Source: Saccharopolyspora flava
GTDB lineage: Bacteria; Actinomycetota; Actinomycetes; Mycobacteriales; Pseudonocardiaceae
DNA: 64,000 nucleotides
NCBI RefSeq assembly: GCF_900116135.1
Contig: NZ_FOZX01000002.1
Coordinates: forward strand, 124,001 to 188,000
Direction of reading: 5' to 3'
Of the stretch, positions 8,508 through 17,149 are shown piece by piece. A model generated the notes under the pieces. It made no database searches. It worked only from the letters and a program-made list of their open reading frames with translations, and was not told where the DNA came from. Numbering within the stretch: position 1 is the first letter of the stretch; each line of letters begins with the position of its first letter. Both the position numbers and the translations under genes were made by a program.

Positions 8508-8947
8508 CACAGGACCTCCTGCTTCAGCGATTCGATCAGTTCGGGCAGCGTCCCGAAGGCCGCGGCGCCGGCCAGCGGGCTCCAGTAGTCGCGGAAGCTC
8601 ACGATCAGTCCGTTGTGGACGGTGAGCACGACGACGTAGTCCACCTGGCAGGTTGCTCCGGTACTCACCGTGCGTCCTTCGGCGTGGTACTCGATGACCG
8701 CGGTACCGGGCCGTTGCGTGGTGTGCGCGGTGAACGCGGAGATCTCGCGCATCTCGAAGGCCTGCGGGAATCCGGCCAGGTACCGGCGCACCTCCTCCCG
8801 GCCGACGAGCCGTCGCGGTGAGCTTCCGGCGGCGAAGGGGAATTCGGCGGTGCCGTCTTCGACCCACAGGTCGGCCACGGCGTCGGTGTCACCGGCCAGC
8901 ATCAGCTCCAGCAGTCTGCGCATGGTGGCCTCGGGAGTGCTCGGCAT
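8507..8947 (-). CDS. SnoaL-like (NTF2-fold) protein
   Basis: 146 aa with the cone-shaped NTF2/SnoaL pattern: an early helix (TMRRLLELMLAGDTDAVADLW), GREEVRRYLAGF and a C-terminal strand GLIVSFRDYWSPLA. Such proteins are small cyclases, isomerases or ligand binders; the catalytic identity is not readable. ATG 8947 has GGAGGA six bases upstream and is preferred over TTG 8959. It is the first gene of a two-gene operon with the NmrA-like oxidoreductase. Confidence 0.8.
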   Translation of the reverse strand: MPSTPEATMRRLLELMLAGDTDAVADLWVEDGTAEFPFAAGSSPRRLVGREEVRRYLAGFPQAFEMREISAFTAHTTQRPGTAVIEYHAEGRTVSTGATCQVDYVVVLTVHNGLIVSFRDYWSPLAGAAAFGTLPELIESLKQEVL

Positions 8948-9015
8948 GGTCTCCTCCAAGCTCGGGTACGAGATCGAGCCTGGTCATCGCGGCAGAACGC
9001 GGGAACCGCCCGTTC

Positions 9016-9040
9016 AGCCTCGGACCAGCAGTCCGAGGCT
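9016..9040. promoter_or_regulatory. Palindromic operator candidate between SnoaL-like gene and MmyB-like regulator
   Basis: Perfect 10-bp inverted repeat AGCCTCGGAC-cagca-GTCCGAGGCT in the divergent intergenic region 8948-9070. Its position between the regulator start and the divergent operon fits an autoregulatory site of the XRE/MmyB protein. Confidence 0.55.
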
Positions 9041-9070
9041 CGGCGCGTCAGAACGTGCCATGCTGGAGCG

Positions 9071-9886
9071 GTGAGCAGCGCTGACCTGGCCGATTTCCTG
9101 CGTCGGCGACGGGAATCCCTGCGTCCGGAGCACGTCCCGGCCGGTGTCGCGGCTCCACCGGGACGGCGCGCCCGGCGCACGCCGGGGCTGCGGCGGGAGG
9201 AAGTGGCGGCGCAGGCCGGGGTTTCGGTCAACTACTACGAGCGGTTGGAACGGGGCCGCGCGCCACGTCCGTCGCCGCAGGTCCTGGCCGCGCTCGGGCG
9301 GGCGCTGCGGCTCACCGACGCCGAGCACGAGCACCTGGCCCGGCTCGCCGGGCAGATCCCTCCCAGCACGCGGGCGCCGGTGCCCGACGACGCCCGCCGC
9401 CTGCTCGACGGTCTCGGCGCGATTCCCGCCTACCTGGTCGACGAGCGGCAGGACATCGTGGCCTGGAACCGGGCGGCCACCGCGCTGCTCACCGACTTCG
9501 CGCAGCTCCCCGCCGAAGACCGCAACGCGCTCAAGCTGCCGTCGGTCCTGGGAACCCTCTGCACGGCCGCTCCGGGTTCGGAAGGGGAATTCCTGAAGCA
9601 CACCGCGGCCCAGCTGCGCACGGCCAGCGCCCGCTACCCGACCGACCGGGGCCTCGGCGAGCTCATCAACGACCTGGCCGCTCGCAGTCCCGAGTTCGCC
9701 GCGGCGTGGCGCGCCCACGACGTGCGGCCCCGCCTCGCGCTGCGCAAACGCCTGCACCACCCCGAGCTCGGCCGGCTGGACCTGGACCTGCGAACGCTCC
9801 AGCTCCCCAGCAGCTCCCACCAGCTCGCGATGTACACGGCAGAGCCGGGCTCACCCGCCGCCCGAGCCTTCACCCACCTCCTCTGA
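9071..9886 (+). CDS. XRE-family regulator with MmyB-like ligand-binding domain
   Basis: 271 aa. The N-terminal helix-turn-helix RTPGLRREEVAAQAGVS then VNYYERLERGR (about residues 36-68) is diagnostic of this actinobacterial family. The MmyB-like PAS/ligand domain follows (AYLVDERQDIVAWNRAATALL, RLALRKRLHHPELGRLDLDL), which in relatives may bind fatty acids. Start GTG 9071. It is divergent from the SnoaL/NmrA operon and a palindrome lies between, so it very likely controls that operon. Activator or repressor sign is unknown. Confidence 0.88.
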   Translation: MSSADLADFLRRRRESLRPEHVPAGVAAPPGRRARRTPGLRREEVAAQAGVSVNYYERLERGRAPRPSPQVLAALGRALRLTDAEHEHLARLAGQIPPSTRAPVPDDARRLLDGLGAIPAYLVDERQDIVAWNRAATALLTDFAQLPAEDRNALKLPSVLGTLCTAAPGSEGEFLKHTAAQLRTASARYPTDRGLGELINDLAARSPEFAAAWRAHDVRPRLALRKRLHHPELGRLDLDLRTLQLPSSSHQLAMYTAEPGSPAARAFTHLL

Positions 9887-10005
9887 CCGCGAGGCCGTTG
9901 TCCGTGGACGCGACCTGCGCACGACGCCCGGCGGAACGCGGGGCGACCCCGCACAGCTCGGCGGTACTCACCTGCACCTGTGCGCGCGGCTTCTGCGGGA
10001 CTCGG

Positions 10006-10084
10006 CAGGGGACAGTTTTTGCCCTAATTGTCCGGGGGTGATGCCAGAAATGTCGGGACAGTTTTCACTAAAACTGTCCCCTGG
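10006..10084. repeat. Palindromic repeat family A, copy 3 (inverted orientation)
   Basis: Starts CAGGGGACAGTTTTTGCCC and ends CACTAAAACTGTCCCCTGG. The asymmetric centre, TCCGGGGGTGATGCCAGAAA, is the reverse complement of the centre in copies 1 and 2, so this copy is inserted the other way round. It lies between convergent genes (stops 9886 and 10157). Confidence 0.8.
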
Positions 10085-10156
10085 CGACGGGAGATCACCA
10101 CCGCCACGACGTCCCGAACCCCCGGTGGGGCCGCAGGGCCCCACCGGGGTCGGGGG

Positions 10157-11500
10157 TCAGGGCTGTTCCGGCAGGGTGTTGCAGTTGCTGTCCGCCGGGG
10201 TGCCGTTGAGGCGGTCGGTGAGCCACGAGATCGCCGCGCCTTGGTCGGTGAGCAGCGGCGCCAGGTGGTTGGTCAGCAGCCCCTTGCCGAGGTCGGGGAG
10301 CTGAACGGGCGCGTAGGTGACGTCGCCGCCCGCGTCGCACCAGTCGACGGCGAGCTGCCGGGCCTGCTCGTGCGGCACGATGTCGTCCTGCACGCCGGTC
10401 GCCACGCGGACCGCGGTGGCGGGCTCGTGGGTGCCGATCAACTGGTCGTCGAGGACCTTCCGCACCGCGGGTTCGGCCTCGACGACCTCGCCGAGGGTCT
10501 GCCCGGTGCTGGTCCACTGCGAGCTGCGGCCGAAGGCGTAGCGGGCGATGCCGTCGCCGATGCAGGAGGTCGACAGGTCCTCCAGCGCGGCCTTGCCGTC
10601 CTCGTTGAGGTACTTGTCGGCGATCGGCCGCAGATCGGGGTTGGCCTGGATGAACCCGTTGAGCGACCAGCCGAGCGCGCCGACCAGCGCGCTGCCGTCG
10701 ATGCCGCCGATGACCTCGGTCAGGTTCGCGGGCGGCGCGCCGACGTAGGCGCCGGCGAGCGGGACGTCGGGCGCGTAGGTCGGCTGCAGCTCGGCCGCCG
10801 ACCCGGTGGCGCCGCCGCCCTGGCTGTAGCCGTAGAGGGCGACCCGCGAGTCCGGGGTGATCGAGGTGCCGGGCAGCGAGCGGGCCGCGCGCACCGCGTC
10901 GAGCACCGCGTGCCCGCCGTCGATCCGGTTGACGTAGGTGTGCAGCCGGTCGGTGGTGCCCAGCCCGACGTAGTCGGTGACGACCACGGCGGCGCCTTCG
11001 GCGAGCAGCCGGTAGATCGCGATGTCCTCGTAGCCGACCGACACCGAGTCGCCGTTGAGCGAGATCGGGCGCTCCAGCCCCATCGACGCCGAGCAGGAGT
11101 CGCCCTGCCCCATCGTCCCGGGCGCCACGGCCACCACCGGCCGCGGACCCTCACCCCGCCACTGAGCTGCGGGTTCGATGTAGGCCCCGGTCACCGCGGC
11201 GGGCTTGCCGGTGGAGTCGGTGGTCTTGTACATCAGCCGCGTCGCCGTCCCGGGCAGCCGCTGGCCGCCGATGCTGGGCAGGCTCAGCGCGAGCGGCAGC
11301 GGTTCGGTCCGCACCAGGGCGCCGTCGGCTTCGGGGAGTTCGGCGGGCGGGTCGTAGAAGCCCGCGCTGACCATCGGCGGCGTGGTCGGCGCCTCGTCGG
11401 CCACCGCGGATGCTGCTTGAACACCGGTGATGACCAGCGACAACGCCGTCGCGGCGAGCAGGCCTCGCGCGACGTGCGGGTGGTGGGGGGATCGGGGCAT
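10157..11500 (-). CDS. Secreted lipase (LIP/secretory lipase family)
   Basis: 447 aa. There is a Sec signal peptide (residues 1-35: basic start, LLAATALSLVITGVQAASAVA, then ADEAP). The alpha/beta-hydrolase core has nucleophile elbow GYSQGGG, preceded by VTDYVGLG and GGHAVLDAVRAAR; D and H candidates are in GVQDDIVPHEQ and TNHLAP. The family hydrolyses acylglycerols or short acyl esters outside the cell. The start ATG 11500 has GGGAG upstream; ATG 11521 is an alternative. It is monocistronic, with a palindrome at 11619 in its upstream region. Confidence 0.85.
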   Translation of the reverse strand: MPRSPHHPHVARGLLAATALSLVITGVQAASAVADEAPTTPPMVSAGFYDPPAELPEADGALVRTEPLPLALSLPSIGGQRLPGTATRLMYKTTDSTGKPAAVTGAYIEPAAQWRGEGPRPVVAVAPGTMGQGDSCSASMGLERPISLNGDSVSVGYEDIAIYRLLAEGAAVVVTDYVGLGTTDRLHTYVNRIDGGHAVLDAVRAARSLPGTSITPDSRVALYGYSQGGGATGSAAELQPTYAPDVPLAGAYVGAPPANLTEVIGGIDGSALVGALGWSLNGFIQANPDLRPIADKYLNEDGKAALEDLSTSCIGDGIARYAFGRSSQWTSTGQTLGEVVEAEPAVRKVLDDQLIGTHEPATAVRVATGVQDDIVPHEQARQLAVDWCDAGGDVTYAPVQLPDLGKGLLTNHLAPLLTDQGAAISWLTDRLNGTPADSNCNTLPEQP

Positions 11501-11618
11501 GCGGGTCGCTCCCTGCGTCATTGGATGGTGCGAACTGCGCAAGTCGCTCGGGCCGCAGCCGGTCACCGCCCCCGCACGACGTGTCGGAACGCGCAGCTCG
11601 TGACCACGCACCCCTTAT

Positions 11619-11632
11619 CTACTCCGGAGTAG
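11619..11632. promoter_or_regulatory. Perfect 14-bp palindrome upstream of the lipase
   Basis: CTACTCCGGAGTAG, self-complementary, about 120 bp upstream of the lipase start and about 87 bp past the stop of the VanX-like gene. It could be an operator for the lipase promoter; short length and lack of a known regulator keep confidence low. Confidence 0.35.
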
Positions 11633-11718
11633 CTTATGCAGTGGATCACATCGTGACAAGACGTCAACCGGAGTCGGTTCACCGCAGACGGAGGAAGAAC
11701 CGGGGGCGTCAGCAGGTT

Positions 11719-12576
11719 CTAGCGGAAAGCCGCGCTGTTGACGGGGAAGTCGAAGTACTCGTTCGGAAACGGTTCGCGCGGCAGGTTGAAGTGCCACCAC
11801 TCGCCCGAATACCCCTGCAAACCCACGGATGTGAGCCCTTCGCGCAGCAGGTCGCGGTTCGCCCTCGCCTGCCCGGTGATGCGGGGGTCGTCGGTGTGCG
11901 CGAGGTCGTCGAAGCAGTCGAAACCGGTGCCCATGTCGACGCTGTTGTCCGGGAACCGCTCGCCCGCGGGCGAGGTGCACGAGGTCAGCGGCTCGCCGGG
12001 CACGTAGGCGCGCTGCGGCGGCGCGGGCAGCCGCACCAGCGTCAGGTCGACGGAACTGCCGCGGCTGTGCCCGGAGTTCTCGGCGATGTAGCCCGCCGAG
12101 TACAGCTGCGACTTGTCCAGCCCCGGGTAGAACTCGGCCTTCATCCGCTCATCGTCGTTCTGGGCCCACTCGACGAACCGGTCGTCGGCGGGCTGCGGCC
12201 GGTAGCAGTCGTAGACCTTGAGCGTGTAGCCCTGAGCGCGGAACCCCTTCTGCGCCTCGCGGAGCGCCTCGGCGAGCGGTCGCGTCAGCACGCACATCGG
12301 CTCGTCGTAGCCGGGAACGGGATCGCCGGTGAAGTTGTGCGGCGTCGCGTACCGCACCTCTTCGAGGATCGTGGGATCCACGTCGCGCAACCGCACGAAC
12401 CCCTCCGGCGCGTGCTTCACCTCAGGCACGGGAGGCGGAGAGGGACTGGGCGCGGAACTCGGAGCGGGCGCGCTGGACGGCGCCGGTGGCGGCGGAGCGG
12501 GCGGCGCCGCCGTCCCGCAACCCGCCACCACCAGCGCGAACACGACGAGAATCAGCCCCCGGAGCATGCCGGTCAC
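11719..12576 (-). CDS. VanX-type D-Ala-D-Ala dipeptidase lipoprotein (M15 family)
   Basis: 285 aa. A lipoprotein signal ends in the lipobox LVVAGC, followed by a long Pro/Ala/Ser linker (about residues 25-50). The M15D metallopeptidase domain shows YDCYRP, SGHSRGSSVDLTL (zinc ligands H and D) and GEWWHF with the catalytic Glu and third zinc His. VanX hydrolyses D-Ala-D-Ala. No vanHA genes are adjacent, and the lipid anchor places it outside the membrane, so wall turnover or peptide scavenging is more likely than vancomycin resistance. GTG 12576 with GGAG five bases upstream is preferred; ATG 12567 is the alternative. Confidence 0.85.
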   Translation of the reverse strand: MTGMLRGLILVVFALVVAGCGTAAPPAPPPPAPSSAPAPSSAPSPSPPPVPEVKHAPEGFVRLRDVDPTILEEVRYATPHNFTGDPVPGYDEPMCVLTRPLAEALREAQKGFRAQGYTLKVYDCYRPQPADDRFVEWAQNDDERMKAEFYPGLDKSQLYSAGYIAENSGHSRGSSVDLTLVRLPAPPQRAYVPGEPLTSCTSPAGERFPDNSVDMGTGFDCFDDLAHTDDPRITGQARANRDLLREGLTSVGLQGYSGEWWHFNLPREPFPNEYFDFPVNSAAFR

Positions 12577-12611
12577 GATAGCTCCGGAAACCCGTCGCGG
12601 CCCGCGATCGC

Positions 12612-12839
12612 TCAGCCGCGGGCGGTACCACCCGGGGCGTCGCCCTCCGGTTCCTGGGGAACCGCGTGCAGCACCTCGTCCTTGCTGGCGTACCGGGCGG
12701 ACGGGATCGACCGCAGCGCGGTGAGCGTCTCCGCATCGGCCTCGCGGTCGGTGGCGAAGTCCAGGATCTCGTCGCGGTCGGCGGGGAAGTCCAGCCCCTG
12801 CAGCGCCTTGTCCACCCGCATCTCGTCGCGCTTGGTCAT
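12612..12839 (-). CDS. DUF2795-domain small protein
   Basis: 75 aa: MTKRDEMRVDKALQGLDFPA, then DRDEILDFATDREADAETLTALRSIP, the pattern of the DUF2795 family (small proteins common in actinobacteria). GAGGAG lies just upstream of ATG 12839. Function is unknown. It is separate from the VanX-like gene by 35 bp and may share its transcript. Confidence 0.7.
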   Translation of the reverse strand: MTKRDEMRVDKALQGLDFPADRDEILDFATDREADAETLTALRSIPSARYASKDEVLHAVPQEPEGDAPGGTARG

Positions 12840-12897
12840 GACCACTCCTCTTCGCAGACACGTGTTCACCCCGGGGACTACCCGCTCACCCCGCTCA

Positions 12898-13164
12898 CTA
12901 CGACCCCGCGACGGAGGAATCACCGAACCCGGCGACGACGCGCGCGGCCAACAACCCACCGACACCAGGGACGAGCGCGAGCAGCCACACCCGGTGACGC
13001 CCCCGCATCAGCAGGACCGCGGCGAGGACGGTGGCGGTGTACGCGAGGCCGTGCAGCGGTCCGAGCGCGCCGGAGAGCACCGGGTCGTGGATCGTCACCA
13101 GGTTCAGCAGCAACAGCAGCAGCGTCCCCAGCTCGGCACCGCCGAGGACGCGCAGCGGGCTCAC
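12898..13164 (-). CDS. Small DUF3817-like integral membrane protein
   Basis: 88 aa with two to three membrane segments (ELGTLLLLLLNLVTIH, LHGLAYTATVLAAVLL, VWLLALVPGVGGLLAARVV). LLNLVTIH and GPLHGLAY match the DUF3817 family. GTG 13164 overlaps the stop of the upstream DUF2269-like gene (GTGA), so it is the third gene of the DJ-1 operon. Role unknown. Confidence 0.7.
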   Translation of the reverse strand: MSPLRVLGGAELGTLLLLLLNLVTIHDPVLSGALGPLHGLAYTATVLAAVLLMRGRHRVWLLALVPGVGGLLAARVVAGFGDSSVAGS

Positions 13165-13601
13165 AGGCCCGCTCCGGTCGTCGAGCCCGGCCGGTAGATC
13201 ATCAGCACGACCACCACTGCCCAGAGCAGGTTGAACATCCCGGTGTGCATGGCCAGCCGCCTGCCGGCCCGCTCCGCCGCGGCTTCGCCGATCCTCCCGA
13301 GCGCAGCGCGCTGACCAGGAAGGATGAGGACGACCAGGAGTCCGGCAGCGGCGGCGGTGAGGATCATGGAGACGATCAGCCACACCTCGCCCAGAACCCC
13401 GAGCGCGGCGCCGGTCGCCACCCCGAACACCGGGACGGCGATGCCGATCACCGCGTAGACGCGGGTGATCCGGTGCAGCACCCGCGAGGTTTCCGCCGAG
13501 CCGGCGCGCACGGCGGGCGGGAACATGCTGGCCGCGATGGCCACGGGACCGATCGCCAGGATCGCGGCGAGGACGTGCACGGACAGCAGGAATCCCGTCA
13601 T
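13161..13601 (-). CDS. DUF2269-like integral membrane protein
   Basis: 146 aa with four predicted membrane helices (FLLSVHVLAAILAIGPVAIAA, VYAVIGIAVPVFGVATGAAL, WLIVSMILTAAAAGLLVVLIL, FNLLWAVVVVLMIY). The layout matches predicted integral membrane proteins of the DUF2269 type. ATG 13601 overlaps the stop of the DJ-1 gene (TGATG). No catalytic motif is visible. Confidence 0.7.
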   Translation of the reverse strand: MTGFLLSVHVLAAILAIGPVAIAASMFPPAVRAGSAETSRVLHRITRVYAVIGIAVPVFGVATGAALGVLGEVWLIVSMILTAAAAGLLVVLILPGQRAALGRIGEAAAERAGRRLAMHTGMFNLLWAVVVVLMIYRPGSTTGAGL

Positions 13602-14239
13602 GCGACGGCTCCGGTGGGCGCGAGTCCGGTGTTCTTCCAGGTGGTGCCCCGCCGGTCGTGCTCGATCATCTGCTCCACGGCGTGCGCGATGCGCGGCCCG
13701 AAGTCGCGTTCGAGCAGGTAGAGACCCACGTCGATGCCCGAGGTGACACCTCCGGCGGTGATCAGGTCGCCGTCGTCGACCACCCGCGCCCGCACAGCGG
13801 TGGCGCCGGTGGAGGCGAGCGCGTCGTGCCCGAGGACGTGGGTGGTGGCGTGGCGGCCGTCCAGCAGACCGGCCGTGGCCATCGCCAGCGAGCCGCCGCA
13901 CACCCCGACGACGGTGATCTCGGGGTTGTCGAACGCCTGCCGCAGCAGGGGCGCGGCCTCGCCACCGGCGAACCGTGCCAGCAGCGCCGTGATCGTCTCG
14001 ACCGACCCGGCCGCCCCGGGCACGATCACGTAACCGGGCGCGCTCGGATCCACGGTGCCGGTGGCGGTCAACGACAGGCCGGGCATGCCGGGCTCGACGA
14101 CGCGCGGGCCTTCGGCGGTGACGAGTTCGAGGTCGAGGCCGCCGCCGAGGAATTCCCTTCCGGCGGAGAGAACTTCGAAGGGGCCGACGACGTCGAGCGG
14201 GTCGAAGCCGTCGTAGAGCACGAACTGAGCTCGGGGCAT
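13598..14239 (-). CDS. DJ-1/PfpI-family protein
   Basis: 213 aa. The nucleophile elbow VVGVCGGSLAMATAGLLDG carries the conserved Cys, and FVLYDGFDPLDVVGPFEVL is the usual N-terminus. The family includes isonitrile hydratases, chaperone/deglycase proteins and glutamine-amidotransferase-like enzymes; which applies is open. GAAGGAA precedes ATG 14239. It heads an operon with two membrane proteins and is divergent from a GlxA-type regulator, a common pairing. Confidence 0.85.
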   Translation of the reverse strand: MPRAQFVLYDGFDPLDVVGPFEVLSAGREFLGGGLDLELVTAEGPRVVEPGMPGLSLTATGTVDPSAPGYVIVPGAAGSVETITALLARFAGGEAAPLLRQAFDNPEITVVGVCGGSLAMATAGLLDGRHATTHVLGHDALASTGATAVRARVVDDGDLITAGGVTSGIDVGLYLLERDFGPRIAHAVEQMIEHDRRGTTWKNTGLAPTGAVA

Positions 14240-14368
14240 GGGGTTCCTTCCTTCGGACTTGTCACCCCATGCTGCGCAAGTCCTCCCGCCTCCCCCAGTG
14301 GCTATTCGGTCATGTTCCTCCTGAATCCGGCCACACCTCGGAACGCTCGATTTCGCTACTCTCGGGGG

Positions 14369-15307
14369 ATGCAGACGGTGGTGGTGCTCGCACTCGACGA
14401 TACGATCGCCTTCGATCTGGCCACGCCGGTCGAGACCTTCTCGCGAGTTCGATTGCCCGACGATCGCCCCGGCTACCGGGTCGTGGTCGCCGGCCCGGAG
14501 CCGGAAGTGGGGGCGGGACCCTTGCGGCTGGTCGTCGGCGACGGTCTCGACGCCCTCGATCGAGCGGACCTGGTCGTCGTACCGGGCCGAAACGACCCGT
14601 CGAAACCCACCCCGCCACCGGTCCTGGAAGCCCTGCGCTCCGCCGCCGAGCGGGGCTCGCGGATCGCCTCGGTCTGCGTCGGCGCCTTCACCCTCGCCGA
14701 AGCCGGCCTGCTCGACGGCAAGGACGCCACCACCCACTGGCTGGCCGCGGAACAACTGGCCCGCGCCTACCCGGCCGTCCGCGTGGACCCGGACGTGCTG
14801 TTCACCGACAACGGCCAGATCCTCACCTCGGCGGGCGCGGCCTCCGGACTCGACCTGTGCCTGCACATCATCCGCGAAGACCACGGGATGGCCGTCGCCG
14901 CCGACGCCGCCCGCCTCGCCGTCGTCCCACTCCACCGCAGCGGTGGCCAGGCCCAGTACATCCTGCGCAACCGCCCCACTTACCAGACGGCCACGCTCGA
15001 ACCGGTCCTCTCCTGGATCGAGGAGAACGCCCACCGCGGCCTCACCCTCACCGACATCGCCGAAGCCGCCGGTACGAGCGTCCGCACCCTCACCCGCCGC
15101 TTCACCGCGGAGGTCGGCCAAAGCCCCGTCCAATGGCTGGCGGGCGTCAGAATCCGCCACGCCCAGGAACTCCTGGAAACCACCGACCACACCGTCGACC
15201 GCATCGCCTCCCGAACCGGCTTCCCCACCCCCAGCAACTTCAGAACCCAGTTCACCCAGACGGTCGGAGTCACCCCAAGCACCTACCGCAAGACCTTCCG
15301 AGCGTGA
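14369..15307 (+). CDS. GlxA/FtrA-type AraC transcriptional regulator
   Basis: 312 aa. A DJ-1-like sensor domain (residues 1-185; SVCVGAFTLAEAGLLDG elbow, ATTHW) is followed by a C-terminal double helix-turn-helix AraC domain (about 215-312: LTLTDIAEAAGTSVRTLTRRF, VDRIASRTGFPTPSNFRTQF). It is divergent from the DJ-1 operon across 129 bp and probably activates it. The sensor effector is unknown. Confidence 0.88.
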   Translation: MQTVVVLALDDTIAFDLATPVETFSRVRLPDDRPGYRVVVAGPEPEVGAGPLRLVVGDGLDALDRADLVVVPGRNDPSKPTPPPVLEALRSAAERGSRIASVCVGAFTLAEAGLLDGKDATTHWLAAEQLARAYPAVRVDPDVLFTDNGQILTSAGAASGLDLCLHIIREDHGMAVAADAARLAVVPLHRSGGQAQYILRNRPTYQTATLEPVLSWIEENAHRGLTLTDIAEAAGTSVRTLTRRFTAEVGQSPVQWLAGVRIRHAQELLETTDHTVDRIASRTGFPTPSNFRTQFTQTVGVTPSTYRKTFRA

Positions 15308-15323
15308 AAGCGAGCGCGGGGTT

Positions 15324-16106
15324 TCAGCGGTCGAGCGCGGTCAGTCGCCGGGCCTCGGCGTCGAGCCGCTCACGCGCCTGTTCGTCGTAGGCCTGAGGGT
15401 GAGCGCGGCTTTCCCGTCTGGCGTCGAAGTACCGCCCGCTGATGCCGTCGGCGGTCGCCAGCGCGACGACCGCGGCAGCGCCGGAGTCGGCCGTCCCCGC
15501 AGGCCTGATACCCGCTGCGCGCACCATGGTGGTGTCGAGATGGGTGCCGGGGTGCAGGCAGTTCGCGGTCACGCCTTCGGCAGCCAGGTCCAGAGTCAGC
15601 ATGACCTGCGCGAGCTTGCTCTGCCCGTACGCGCGAAAACCTGAGTAGCCGCGTTCGAGCATCAGATCGTCGAAGTCCAGCGCGTCCTGCGCCGCGGAGA
15701 CGACGTTCACCACCCGCGACGTTCCGAGAAGCGGCTGCAGGAGGCGCGTGAGCAGGAACGACGCCAGGTAGTTGATCGCCAAGTGGCTCTCGAAGCCGTC
15801 GACCGTGACCTCGCGCGGCGCGCTCGGTTTCGAGATCCCCGCGTTGTTGACCAGCACGTCGAGACGTTCGCAGCGCGCCAGCACGGAGTCGGCCAGCGCC
15901 CGAACCCCGGCCAGCGAGGAGAGATCGGCTTCGAGGAACGTCGCCGACGCCCCTGCCCGCTCGACGTCCTCGACCACGGCCGCTCCCCTCTCCGCGCTCC
16001 TGCCGTGGACCAGCAGGTGAACCCCGGGCCCGGCGAGCTTCTCAGCGGTCCGCCGCCCGATTCCATCGGTCGACCCGGTCACCAGAACCGTCCGCTCCGT
16101 AGACAT
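15324..16106 (-). CDS. SDR-family oxidoreductase (retinol-dehydrogenase-like)
   Basis: 260 aa. The cofactor motif TGSTDGIG is at residues 10-17, NNAG at about 89, and the catalytic Tyr-Lys in YGQSKLAQ; the tail HPQAYDEQARERLDAE is typical of WW-oxidoreductase-like SDRs. It catalyses an NAD(P)-linked alcohol/carbonyl reaction of unknown substrate. ATG 16106 is preceded by GGGGG; ATG 16118 in frame is an alternative. It is convergent with the GlxA gene and 16 bp from it. Confidence 0.85.
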   Translation of the reverse strand: MSTERTVLVTGSTDGIGRRTAEKLAGPGVHLLVHGRSAERGAAVVEDVERAGASATFLEADLSSLAGVRALADSVLARCERLDVLVNNAGISKPSAPREVTVDGFESHLAINYLASFLLTRLLQPLLGTSRVVNVVSAAQDALDFDDLMLERGYSGFRAYGQSKLAQVMLTLDLAAEGVTANCLHPGTHLDTTMVRAAGIRPAGTADSGAAAVVALATADGISGRYFDARRESRAHPQAYDEQARERLDAEARRLTALDR

Positions 16107-16118
16107 GGAAACCCCCAT

Positions 16119-16496
16119 CGCACAACGACACTGCCCGAAGTCAGCAGATCAACGGCGTACCTACCTCCACGCTAGGCCACACCCACGCCCCGAGGGAGGT
16201 TCTGCCATCCCCCGATAGCCACGCCCGAATAGCGCCAGCCCAGGTCAGGTGGCTCACGGCACGTTGATCAGGGGTACCGGGACGGTCGCCGTGCCGCCTC
16301 TCGCATCGTCACCGGGCATGGCCACTCACTTCCGCGTGGACGTGTTCACCTCCCCGCCGACCAGGCCGAGGAGTTCGAGGACGACACCAAGCGGTCCGGG
16401 AGCAGGATGGCACGCGCGGTGAACAACCCACAGCGCCCGAGCACGCCGAGCACGACCACACGATTCCGGCGGCGCGACCGGCAGCGATGTCCGAGG
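16119..16496. other. 378-bp stretch without a supportable gene
   Basis: No ORF with a start, ribosome site and family resemblance was found. Between about 16325 and 16410 the plus strand has a codon-like texture (HLPADQAEEFEDDTKRSGSR) but no start or recognisable domain, so it may be a decayed remnant. Confidence 0.4.
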
Positions 16497-17099
16497 TCAG
16501 AAGACGGTCGGGGCCGGTTCTGACAGGGGGTTGGCGCCTTCGGGGCGGAGGCCGTCGAAGATGATCCCGAGGTAGCGCTTCCACAGATCGGGGCTCGGGT
16601 TCGGCAGGTTTTCGACCGCGTGCACGGGCGCGCACATCAGCAAGTAGACATCGGAAGCGGTCACGTCAGACCGGATGGCCTCGACTTGGTGCGCCCGCAC
16701 GACGAGTCGCTCGATCCCGGAGAAGAGTCGATCCCGCAGCTCGGTCACCCGAGCGTCGCCTTCGCTGACGGCCCACAGGAAGTCGATGTTGTGCCGGTGA
16801 CGCTGATCGGCGGCGAAGGACAGGAACTCCCACAGCGCGTCACCTGGATCCGCCGCGTCGGCCAGCCGTTCGGCGCATCCCGTGAGCGCGGTGAGGTGTC
16901 CGCTGACGATCGAGGCGATCAAGTCCTCCTTGCTCGCGAAGTGCCGGAAGACGGTGCCTTTCGCAATTCCGGCCCGGAGCGCGATGTCCGCGACCGACAC
17001 CGACAGCCCCCGCTCGGCGAACTCCGCCTCGGCGGCAGCCAGCAGGTGCTCGCGGTTGCGCGCCGCGTCGACGCGCAGGGGTCGATTCGGGGAGGACAC
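16497..17099 (-). CDS. TetR-family transcriptional regulator
   Basis: 200 aa. The N-terminal TetR HTH ARNREHLLAAAEAEFAERG...VADIALRAGIAKGTVFRHFASKEDL spans about residues 12-57; the C-terminal domain is a helical ligand pocket. Start GTG 17099. It is divergent from an SDR gene, with two near-identical palindromes between them, so it very likely represses both itself and the SDR. Ligand unknown. Confidence 0.88.
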   Translation of the reverse strand: MSSPNRPLRVDAARNREHLLAAAEAEFAERGLSVSVADIALRAGIAKGTVFRHFASKEDLIASIVSGHLTALTGCAERLADAADPGDALWEFLSFAADQRHRHNIDFLWAVSEGDARVTELRDRLFSGIERLVVRAHQVEAIRSDVTASDVYLLMCAPVHAVENLPNPSPDLWKRYLGIIFDGLRPEGANPLSEPAPTVF

Positions 17100-17112
17100 G
17101 GCCCCACAATAC

Positions 17113-17136
17113 CAAGATGACCGATCGGTCATCTTG
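17113..17136. promoter_or_regulatory. TetR operator 1 (perfect 24-bp palindrome)
   Basis: Perfect palindrome with half-site CAAGATGACCGA. It lies 14 bp upstream of the tetR GTG. Its core ATGACCG-N-CGGTCAT is shared with operator 2. Confidence 0.85.
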
Positions 17137-17149
17137 GGTGTAGCCTTGA

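Noticed and set aside
11719-12576. VanX-like gene as part of a vancomycin-resistance operon
   Set aside because: No vanH, vanA or vanRS genes are adjacent, and the protein is a predicted lipoprotein, unlike cytoplasmic VanX.
16309-16635. A minus-strand 108-codon frame near the TetR gene
   Set aside because: It overlaps the end of the TetR coding region in another frame; basic low-complexity sequence, no ribosome site.
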